From positions 28,647,608-28,711,607 of the forward strand of contig OY743174.1 in assembly GCA_963555705.1 (NCBI GenBank): a stretch of 64,000 nucleotides of DNA, written 5' to 3'. Origin of the DNA: Ligustrum vulgare (lineage: Eukaryota > Streptophyta > Magnoliopsida > Lamiales > Oleaceae). Both the position numbers and the translations under genes were made by a program. The notes beneath the pieces are model-generated. The model had not been told where the DNA came from, searched no databases, and worked only from the letters and a program-made list of their open reading frames with translations. Shown one piece after another: positions 23,851 to 35,446 of this stretch (positions within the stretch are counted from its first letter, which is position 1; each line of letters starts with the position of its first letter).

Positions 23851-26800
23851 TATAATATATGATTTCTGTAACGTCCTTCAATTAGTGAGAGAAAAAGAAA
23901 AAATGCGAACCTCTTTAATTAATTTTTTTCCATGAATATTAATTTTTTTTTAAAAAAAAGAACTACTAAAAAACTTTAAAGGGAAACATTTTTGTTATTT
24001 TTATTCTACCATCAAGCCTTTTTTGGAGTATCTTAACCTCGCATCATTTCAATAATTTCCTATTCACCGTAGTTTTAATTAATGCACATTTTTTAATATT
24101 TTAATTCTTTTTATTTTTGTATTGCAATTCAAAATATTTTTCTTACATATAAAGTATGAACTCTTTCCTTTCTCACACAAAAAATCATTTAAATGAAATT
24201 CACAACTCTTGTATAATATATGATTTCTGTAACGTCCTTCAATTAGTGAGAGAAAAAGAAAAAATGCGAACCTCTTTAATTAATTTTTTTCCATGAATAT
24301 TAATTTTTTTTAAAAAAAAGAACTACTAAAAATCTTTAAAGGGAAACATTTTTGTTATTTTTATTCTACCATCAAGCCTTTTTTGGAGTATCTTAACCTC
24401 GCATCATTTCAATAATTTCCTATTCACCGTAGTTTTAATTAATGCACATTTTTTAATATTTTAATTATTTTAATTTTTGTATTGCAATTCAAAATATTTT
24501 TCCTACATATAAAGTATGAACTCTTTACTTTCTCAAACAAAGATTCATTTAAATAAAATTCACAACTCTTGTATAATATATGATTTCTGTAACGTCCTTC
24601 AATTAGTGAGAGAAAAAGAAAAAATGCGAACCTCTTTAATTAATTTTTTTCCATGAATATTAATTTTTTTTAAAAATAAGAACTACTAAAAAACTTTAAA
24701 GGGAAACATTTTTGTTATTTTTATTTTACCATCAAGCCTTTTTTGGAGTATATTAACCTCGCATCATTTCAATAATTTCCTATTCACCGTAGTTTTAATT
24801 AATGCACATTTTTTAATATTTTAATTCTTTTTATTTTTGTATTGCAATTCAAAATATTTTTCATACATATAAAGTATGAACTCTTTCCTTTCTCACACAA
24901 AAAAATCATTTAAATGAAATTCACAACTCTTGTATAATATATGATTTCTGTAACGTCCTTCAATTAGTGAGAGAAAAAGAAAAAATCCGAACCTCTTTAA
25001 TTAATTTTTTTCCATGAATATTAATTTTTTTTTAAAAAAAGAACTACTAAAAAACTTTAAAGGGAAACATTTTTGTTATTTTTATTCTACCATCAAGCCT
25101 TTTTTGGAGTATCTTAACCTCGCATCATTTCAATAATTTCCTATTCACCGTAGTTTTAATTAATGCACATTTTTTAATATTTTAATTCTTTTTATTTTTG
25201 TATTGCAATTCAAAATATTTTTCATACATATAAAGTATGAACTCTTTCCTTTCTCACACAAAAAATCATTTAAATGAAATTCACAACTCTTGTATAATAT
25301 ATGATTTCTGTAACGTCCTTCAATTAGTGAGAGAAAAAGAAAAAATGCGAACCTCTTTAATTAATTTTTTTCCATGAATATTAATTTTTTTTAAAAAAAA
25401 GAACTACTAAAAATCTTTAAAGGGAAACATTTTTGTTATTTTTATTCTACCATCAAGCCTTTTTTGGAGTATCTTAACCTCGCATCATTTCAATAATTTC
25501 CTATTCACCGTAGTTTTAATTAATGCACATTTTTTAATATTTTAATTCTTTTTATTTTTGTATTGCAATTCAAAATATTTTTCATACATATAAAGTATGA
25601 ACTCTTTCCTTTCTCACACAAAAAATCATTTAAATGAAATTCACAACTCTTGTATAATATATGATTTCTGTAACGTCCTTCAATTAGTGAGAGAAAAAGA
25701 AAAAATGCGAACCTCTTTAATTAATTTTTTTCCATGAATATTAATTTTTTTTAAAAAAAAAGAACTACTAAAAAACTTTAAAGGGAAACATTTTTGTTAT
25801 TTTTATTCTACCATCAAGCCTTTTTTGGAGTATCTTAACCTCGCATCATTTCAATAATTTCCTATTCACCGTAGTTTTAATTAATGCACATTTTTTAATA
25901 TTTTAATTCTTTTTATTTTTGTATTGCAATTCAAAATATTTTTCTTACATATAAAGTATGAACTCTTTCCTTTCTCACACAAAAAATCATTTAAATGAAA
26001 TTCACAACTCTTGTATAATATATGATTTCTGTAACGTCCTTCAATTAGTGAGAGAAAAAGAAAAAATGCGAACCTCTTTAATTAATTTTTTTCCATGAAT
26101 ATTAATTTTTTTAAAAAATAAGAACTACTAAAAAACTTTAAAGGGAAACATTTTTGTTATTTTTATTCTACCATCAAGCCTTTTTTGGAGTATCTTAACC
26201 TCGCATCATTTCAATAATTTCCTATTCACCGTAGTTTTAATTAATGCACATTTTTTAATATTTTAATTCTTTTTATTTTTGTATTGCAATTAAAAATATT
26301 TTTCGTACATATAAAGTATGAACTCTTTACTTTCCACACAAAAAATCATTTAAAAAAAATTCACAACTCTTGTATAATATATGATTTCTGTAACGTCCTT
26401 CAATTAGTGAGAGAAAAAGAAAAAATGCGAACCTCTTTAATTAATTTTTTTCCATGAATATTAATTTTTTTAAAAAAAAAGAACTACTAAAAAACTTTAA
26501 AGGGAAACATTTTTGTTATTTTTATTTTACCATCAAGCCTTTTTTGGAGTATATTAACCTCGCATCATTTCAATAATTTCCTATTCACCGTAGTTTTAAT
26601 TAATGCACATTTTTTAATATTTTAATTCTTTTTATTTTTGTATTGCAATTCAAAATATTTTTCATACATATAAAGTATGAACTCTTTCCTTTCTCACACA
26701 AAAAATCATTTAAATGAAATTCACAACTCTTGTATAATATATGATTTCTGTAACGTCCTTCAACTAGTGAGAGAAAAAGAAAAAAATCCGAACCTCTTTA

Positions 26801-27998
26801 ATTAATTTTTTTCCATGAATATTAATTTTTTTTTAAAAAAAGAACTACTAAAAAACTTTAAAGGGAAACATTTTTGTTATTTTTATTCTACCATCAAGCC
26901 TTTTTTGGAGTATCTTAACCTCGCATCATTTCAATAATTTCCTATTCACCGTAGTTTTAATTAATGCACATTTTTTAATATTTTAATTCTTTTTATTTTT
27001 GTATTGCAATTCAAAATATTTTTCATACATATAAAGTATGAACTCTTTCCTTTGTCACACAAAAAATCATTTAAATGAAATTCAAAACTCTTGTATAATA
27101 TATGATTTCTGTAACGTCCTTCAATTAGTGAGAGAAAAAGAAAAAATGCGAACCTCTTTAATTAATTTTTTTCCATGAATATTAATTTTTTTTAAAAATA
27201 AGAACTACTAAAAAACTTTAAAGGGAAACATTTTTGTTATTTTTATTTTACCATCAAGCCTTTTTTGGAGTATCTTAACCTCGCATCATTTCAATAATTT
27301 CCTATTCACCGTAGTTTTAATTAATGCACATTTTTTAATATTTTAATTCTTTTTATTTTTGTATTGCAATTCAAAATATTTTTCATACATATAAAGTATG
27401 AACTCTTTCTTTTCTCACACAAAAAATCATTTAAATGAAATTCAAAACTCTTGTATAATATATGATTTCTGTAACGTCCTTCAATTAGTGAGAGAAAAAG
27501 AAAAAATGCGAACCTCTTTAATTAATTTTTTTCCAGGAATATTAATTTTTTTTAAAAAAAAGAACTACTAAAAAACTTTAAAGGGAAACATTTTTGTTAT
27601 TTTTATTCTACCATCAAGCCTTTTTTGGAGTATCTTAACCTCGCATCATTTCAATAATTTCCTATTCACCGTAGTTTTAATTAATGCACATTTTTTAATA
27701 TTTTAATTCTTTTTATTTTTGTATTGCAATTCAAAATATTTTTCATACATATAAAGTATGAACTCTTTCCTTTCTCACACAAAAAATCATTTAAATGAAA
27801 TTCAAAACTCTTGTATAATATATGATTTCTGTAACGTCCTTCAATTAGTGAGAGAAAAAGAAAAAATGCGAACCTCTTTAATTAATTTTTTTCCATGAAT
27901 ATTAATTTTTTTTAAAAAAAAAGAACTACTAAAATACTTTAAAGGGAAACATTTTTGTTATTTTTATTCTACCATCAAGCCTTTTTTGGAGTATCTTA

Positions 27999-30900
27999 AC
28001 CACGCATCATTTCAATAATTTCCTATTCACCGTAGTTTTAATTAATGCACATTTTATAATATTTTAATTATTTTAATTTTTGTATTGCAATTCAAAATAT
28101 TTTTCCTACATATAAAGTATGAACTCTTTACTTTCTCAAACAAAAATTCATTTAAATAAAATTCACAACTCTTGTATAATATATGATTTCTGTAACGTCC
28201 TTCAATTAGTGAGAGAAAAAGAAAAAATGCGAACCTCTTTAATTAATTTTTTTCCATGAATATTAATTTTTTAAAAAAAAAAAGAACTACTAAAAAACTT
28301 TAAAGGGAAACATTTTTGTTATTTTTATTTTACCATCAAGCCTTTTTTGGAGTATCTTAACCTCGCATCATTTCAATAATTTCCTATTCACCGTAGTTTT
28401 AATTAATGCACATTTTTTAATATTTTAATTATTTTAATTTTTGTATTGCAATTCAAAATATTTTTCATACATATAAAGTATGAACTCTTTACTTTCTCAA
28501 ACAAAGATTCATTTAAATAAAATTCACAACTCTTGTATAATATATGATTTCTGTAACGTCCTTCAATTAGTGAGAGAAAAAGAAAAAATGCGAACCTCTT
28601 TAATTAATTTTTTTCCATGAATATTAATTTTTTTTAAAAATAAGAACTACTAAAAAACTTTAAAGGGAAACATTTTTGTTATTTTTATTCTACCATCAAG
28701 CCTTTTTTGGAGTATCTTAACCTCGCATCATTTCAATAATTTCCTATTCACCGTAGTTTTAATTAATGCACATTTTTTAATATTTTAATTCTTTTTATTT
28801 TTGTATTGCAATTCAAAATATTTTTCATACATATAAAGTATGAACTCTTTCCTTTCTCACACAAAAAATCATTTAAATGAAATTCAAAACTCTTGTATAA
28901 TATATGATTTCTGTAACGTCCTTCAATTAGTGAGAGAAAAAGAAAAAATGCGAACCTCTTTAATTAATTTTTTTCCATGAATATTAATTTTTTTAAAAAA
29001 AAAGAACTACTAAAAAACTTTAAAGGGAAACATTTTTGTTATTTTTATTCTACCATCAAGCCTTTTTTGGAGTATCTTAACCACGCATCATTTCAATAAT
29101 TTCCTATTCACCGTAGTTTTAATTAATGCACATTTTTTAATATTTTAATTATTTTAATTTTTGTATTGCAATTCAAAATATTTTTCATACATATAAAGTA
29201 TGAACTCTTTCCTTTCTCACACAAAAAATCATTTAAATGAAATTCAAAACTCTTGTATAATATATGATTTCTGTAACGTCCTTCAATTAGTGAGAGAAAA
29301 AGAAAAAATGCGAACCTCTTTAATTAATTTTTTTCCATGAATATTAATTTTTTAAAAAAAAAAGAACTACTAAAATACTTTAAAGGGAAACATTTTTGTT
29401 ATTTTTATTCTACCATCAAGCCTTTTTTGGAGTATCTTAACCACGCATCATTTCAATAATTTCCTATTCACCGTAGTTTTAATTAATGCACATTTTTTAA
29501 TATTTTAATTATTTTAATTTTTGTATTGCAATTCAAAATATTTTTCCTACATATAAAGTATGAACTCTTTACTTTCTCAAACAAAAATTCATTTAAATAA
29601 AATTCACAACTCTTGTATAATATATGATTTCTGTAACGTCCTTCAATTAGTGAGAGAAAAAGAAAAAATGCGAACCTCTTTAATTAATTTTTTTCCATGA
29701 ATATTAATTTTTTAAAAAAAAAAGAACTACTAAAAAACTTTAAAGGGAAACATTTTTGTTATTTTTATTTTACCATCAAGCCTTTTTTGGAGTATCTTAA
29801 CCTCGCATCATTTCAATAATTTCCTATTCACCGTAGTTTTAATTAATGCACATTTTTTAATATTTTAATTATTTTAATTTTTGTATTGCAATTCAAAATA
29901 TTTTTCTTACATATAAAGTATGAACTCTTTACTTTCTCAAACAAAGATTCATTTAAATAAAATTCACAACTCTTGTATAATATATGATTTCTGTAACGTC
30001 CTTCAATTAGTGAGAGAAAAAGAAAAAATGCGAACCTCTTTAATTAATTTTTTTCCATGAATATTAATTTTTTTTAAAAATAAGAACTACTAAAAAACTT
30101 TAAAGGGAAACATTTTTGTTATTTTTATTCTACCATCAAGCCTTTTTTGGAGTATCTTAACCTCGCATCATTTCAATAATTTCCTATTCACCGTAGTTTT
30201 AATTAATGCACATTTTTTAATATTTTAATTATTTTAATTTTTGTATTGCAATTCAAAATATTTTTCATACATATAAAGTATGAACTCTTTCCTTTCTCAC
30301 ACAAAAAATCATTTAAATGAAATTCAAAACTCTTGTATAATATATGATTTCTGTAACGTCCTTCAATTAGTGAGAGAAAAAGAAAAAATGCGAACCTCTT
30401 TAATTAATTTTTTTCCATGAATATTAATTTTTTAAAAAAAAAAGAACTACTAAAAAACTTTAAAGGGAAACATTTTTGTTATTTTTATTCTACCATCAAG
30501 CCTTTTTTGGAGTATCTTAACCACGCATCATTTCAATAATTTCCTATTCACCGTAGTTTTAATTAATGCACATTTTTTAATATTTTAATTATTTTAATTT
30601 TTGTATTGAAATTCAAAATATTTTTCCTACATATAAAGTATGAACTCTTTACTTTCTCAAACAAAAATTCATTTAAATAAAATTCACAACTCTTGTATAA
30701 TATATGATTTCTGTAACGTCCTTCAATTAGTGAGAGAAAAAGAAAAAATGCGAACCTCTTTAATTAATTTTTTTCCATGAATATTAATTTTTTAAAAAAA
30801 AAAGAACTACTAAAAAACTTTAAAGGGAAACATTTTTGTTATTTTTATTTTACCATCAAGCCTTTTTTGGAGTATCTTAACCTCGCATCATTTCAATAAT

Positions 30901-33000
30901 TTCCTATTCACCGTAGTTTTAATTAATGCACATTTTTTAATATTTTAATTATTTTAATTTTTGTATTGCAATTCAAAATATTTTTCCTACATATAAAGTA
31001 TGAACTCTTTACTTTCTCAAACAAAGATTCATTTAAATAAAATTCACAACTCTTGTATAATATATGATTTCTGTAACGTCCTTCAATTAGTGAGAGAAAA
31101 AGAAAAAATGCGAACCTCTTTAATTAATTTTTTTCCATGAATATTAATTTTTTTTAAAAATAAGAACTACTAAAAAACTTTAAAGGGAAACATTTTTGTT
31201 ATTTTTATTCTACCATCAAGCCTTTTTTGGAGTATCTTAACCTCGCATCATTTCAATAATTTCCTATTCACCGTAGTTTTAATTAATGCACATTTTTTAA
31301 TATTTTAATTATTTTAATTTTTGTATTGCAATTCAAAATATTTTTCATACATATAAAGTATGAACTCTTTCCTTTCTCACACAAAAAATCATTTAAATGA
31401 AATTCAAAACTCTTGTATAATATATGATTTCTGTAACGTCCTTCAATTAGTGAGAGAAAAAGAAAAAATGCGAACCTCTTTAATTAATTTTTTTCCATGA
31501 ATATTAATTTTTTTAAAAAAAAAGAACTACTAAAAAACTTTAAAGGGAAACATTTTTGTTATTTTTATTCTACCATCAAGCCTTTTTTGGAGTATCTTAA
31601 CCACGCATCATTTCAATAATTTCCTATTCACCGTAGTTTTAATTAATGCACATTTTTTAATATTTTAATTATTTTAATTTTTGTATTGCAATTCAAAATA
31701 TTTTTCCTACATATAAAGTATGAACTCTTTACTTTCTCAAACAAAAATTCATTTAAATAAAATTCACAACTCTTGTATAATATATGATTTCTGTAACGTC
31801 CTTCAATTAGTGAGAGAAAAAGAAAAAATGCGAACCTCTTTAATTAATTTTTTTCCATGAATATTAATTTTTAAAAAAAAAAAGAACTACTAAAAAACTT
31901 TAAAGGGAAACATTTTTGTTATTTTTATTTTACCATCAAGCCTTTTTTGGAGTATCTTAACCTCGCATCATTTCAATAATTTCCTATTCACCGTAGTTTT
32001 AATTAATGCACATTTTTTAATATTTTAATTATTTTAATTTTTGTATTGCAATTCAAAATATTTTTCCTACATATAAAGTATGAACTCTTTACTTTCTCAA
32101 ACAAAGATTCATTTAAATAAAATTCACAACTCTTGTATAATATATGATTTCTGTAACGTCCTTCAATTAGTGAGAGAAAAAGAAAAAATGCGAACCTCTT
32201 TAATTAATTTTTTTCCATGAATATTAATTTTTTTTAAAAAAAAGAACTACTAAAAAACTTTAAAGGGAAACATTTTTGTTATTTTTATTCTACCATCAAG
32301 CCTTTTTTGGAGTATCTTAACCTCATATCATTTCAATAATTTCCTATTCACCGTAGTTTTAATTAATGCACATTTTTTAATATTTTAATTCTTTTTATTT
32401 TTGTATTGCAATTCAAAATATTTTTCATACATATAAAGTATGAACTCTTTCCTTTCTCACACAAAAAATCATTTAAATGAAATTCAAAACTCTTGTATAA
32501 TATATGATTTCTGTAACGTCCTTCAATTAGTGAGAGAAAAAGAAAAAATGCGAACCTCTTTAATTAATTTTTTTCCATGAATATTAATTTTTTTAAAAAA
32601 AAAAGAACTACTAAAAAACTTTAAAGGGAAACATTTTTGTTATTTTTATTCTACCATCAAGCCTTTTTTGGAGTATCTTAACCACGCATCATTTCAATAA
32701 TTTCCTATTCACCGTAGTTTTAATTAATGCACATTTTTTTATATTTTAATTATTTTAATTTTTGTATTGCAATTCAAAATATTTTTCCTACATATAAAGT
32801 ATGAACTCTTTACTTTCTCAAACAAAAATTCATTTAAATAAAATTCACAACTCTTGTATAATATATGATTTCTGTAACGTCCTTCAATTAGTGAGAGAAA
32901 AAGAAAAAATGCGAACCTCTTTAATAAATTTTTTTCCATGAATATTAATTTTTTTAAAAAAAAAGAACTACTAAAAAACTTTAAAGGGAAACATTTTTGT
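27999..33000. repeat. 3-monomer higher-order repeat, period about 1080 bp
   Basis: ACCACGC marks the first monomer of each unit at 27999, 29080, 29440, 30520, 31600 and 32681. The spacings are 1081, 360, 1080, 1080 and 1081 bp. The unit is (i) ACCACGC leading to R1, (ii) TTTTACC with T6A10 leading to R2, (iii) T8-A5-T-AA with TTCTACC leading to Q. One extra ACCACGC monomer sits at 29080-29440. The last unit has changed: its third monomer carries CCTCATATC (32321) and T8A8. Private changes are cattttataata near 28054 and gtattgaaattc near 30606. This is the most regular stretch in the left two thirds of the window. Confidence 0.82.
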
Positions 33001-34153
33001 TATTTTTATTTTACCATCAAGCCTTTTTTGGAGTATCTTAACCTCGCATCATTTCAATAATTTCCTATTCACCGTAGTTTTAATTAATGCACATTTTTTA
33101 ATATTTTAATTATTTTAATTTTTGTATTGCAATTCAAAATATTTTTCCTACATATAAAGTATGAACTCTTTACTTTCTCAAACAAAGATTCATTTAAATA
33201 AAATTCACAACTCTTGTATAATATATGATTTCTGTAACGTCCTTCAATTAGTGAGAGAAAAAGAAAAAATGCGAACCTCTTTAATTAATTTTTTTCCATG
33301 AATATTAATTTTTTTTAAAAAAAAGAACTACTAAAAAACTTTAAAGGGAAACATTTTTGTTATTTTTATTCTACCATCAAGCCTTTTTTGGAGTATCTTA
33401 ACCTCGCATCATTTCAATAATTTCCTATTCACCGTAGTTTTAATTAATGCACATTTTTTAATATTTTAATTCTTTTTATTTTTGTATTGCAATTCAAAAT
33501 ATTTTTCATACATATAAAGTATGAACTCTTTCCTTTCTCACACAAAAAATCATTTAAATGAAATTCAAAACTCTTGTATAATATATGATTTCTGTAACGT
33601 CCTTCAATTAGTGAGAGAAAAAGAAAAAATGCGAACCTCTTTAATTAATTTTTTTCCATGAATATTAATTTTTTAAAAAAAAAAGAACTACTAAAAAACT
33701 TTAAAGGGAAACATTTTTGTTATTTTTATTCTACCATCAAGCCTTTTTTGGAGTATCTTAACCTCGCATCATTTCAATAATTTCCTATTCACCGTAGTTT
33801 TAATTAATGCACATTTTTTAATATTTTAATTCTTTTTATTTTTGTATTGCAATTCAAAATATTTTTCCTACATATAAAGTATGAACTCTTTACTTTCTCA
33901 AACAAAGATTCATTTAAATAAAATTCACAACTCTTGTATAATATATGATTTCTGTAACGTCCTTCAATTAGTGAGAGAAAAAGAAAAAATGCGAACCTCT
34001 TTAATTAATTTTTTTCCATGAATATTAATTTTTTAAAAAAAAAAGAACTACTAAAAAACTTTAAAGGGAAACATTTTTGTTATTTTTATTCTACCATCAA
34101 GCCTTTTTTGGAGTATCTTAACCACGCATCATTTCAATAATTTCCTATTCACC
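31885..34153. repeat. Segment repeated at +2521 bp (7 monomers), copy 1
   Basis: Copy 2 is about 34406-36674. Shared tags are CCTCATATC (32321 and 34842), ttttttatattttaatt and ctttaataaatt (within 32739-32939 and 35260-35460), and a following R2 monomer. Differences are mostly in the TnAn tract (T7A9 versus T6A10, then T6A10 versus T7A9), and the match is lost at caccgtag versus caccatag (about 34153/36674). The two copies carry the same short chance reading frame. Confidence 0.78.
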
Positions 34154-35446
34154 GTAGTTTTAATTAATGCACATTTTTTAATATTTTAATTATTTTAATT
34201 TTTGTATTGCAATTCAAAATATTTTTCCTACATATAAAGTATGAACTCTTTACTTTCTCAAACAAAAATTCATTTAAATAAAATTCACAACTCTTGTATA
34301 ATATATGATTTCTGTAACGTCCTTCAATTAGTGAGAGAAAAAGAAAAAATGCGAACCTCTTTAATTAATTTTTTTCCATGAATATTAATTTTTTTAAAAA
34401 AAAAGAACTACTAAAAAACTTTAAAGGGAAACATTTTTGTTATTTTTATTTTACCATCAAGCCTTTTTTGGAGTATCTTAACCTCGCATCATTTCAATAA
34501 TTTCCTATTCACCGTAGTTTTAATTAATGCACATTTTTTAATATTTTAATTATTTTAATTTTTGTATTGCAATTCAAAATATTTTTCCTACATATAAAGT
34601 ATGAACTCTTTACTTTCTCAAACAAAGATTCATTTAAATAAAATTCACAACTCTTGTATAATATATGATTTCTGTAACGTCCTTCAATTAGTGAGAGAAA
34701 AAGAAAAAATGCGAACCTCTTTAATTAATTTTTTTCCATGAATATTAATTTTTTTTAAAAAAAAGAACTACTAAAAAACTTTAAAGGGAAACATTTTTGT
34801 TATTTTTATTCTACCATCAAGCCTTTTTTGGAGTATCTTAACCTCATATCATTTCAATAATTTCCTATTCACCGTAGTTTTAATTAATGCACATTTTTTA
34901 ATATTTTAATTCTTTTTATTTTTGTATTGCAATTCAAAATATTTTTCATACATATAAAGTATGAACTCTTTCCTTTCTCACACAAAAAATCATTTAAATG
35001 AAATTCAAAACTCTTGTATAATATATGATTTCTGTAACGTCCTTCAATTAGTGAGAGAAAAAGAAAAAATGCGAACCTCTTTAATTAATTTTTTTCCATG
35101 AATATTAATTTTTTTAAAAAAAAAAGAACTACTAAAAAACTTTAAAGGGAAACATTTTTGTTATTTTTATTCTACCATCAAGCCTTTTTTGGAGTATCTT
35201 AACCACGCATCATTTCAATAATTTCCTATTCACCGTAGTTTTAATTAATGCACATTTTTTTATATTTTAATTATTTTAATTTTTGTATTGCAATTCAAAA
35301 TATTTTTCCTACATATAAAGTATGAACTCTTTACTTTCTCAAACAAAAATTCATTTAAATAAAATTCACAACTCTTGTATAATATATGATTTCTGTAACG
35401 TCCTTCAATTAGTGAGAGAAAAAGAAAAAATGCGAACCTCTTTAAT

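Larger units (their letters stand above)
19031..27998. repeat. Central mosaic segment, about 25 monomers
   Basis: This segment is a patchwork of shifted matches. 18760-19880 is matched at about +1442 (AAAAATCTTT at 19637 and 21079). About 20200-22060 is matched at +4335 (21079 and 25414). About 21700-22780 is matched at +1447 (TTCGAACC 22091 and 23538). The rare core variant cttcaactag followed by aaaaaaatccgaacc occurs at 19901, 22790 and 26758, displaced by 2889 and 3968 bp (8 and 11 monomers). The CCAGG monomer reappears at 27533, again just after a T8-A5-T-AA monomer as at 5516 and 13812. No single higher-order period holds through the segment. Confidence 0.75.

Noticed and set aside
32739..32939. 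66-residue minus-strand open reading frame
   Set aside because: It lies inside a satellite monomer, is opened by one base change, has a Lys/Ile/Phe-rich composition typical of AT-rich non-coding DNA, and matches no family I recognise.
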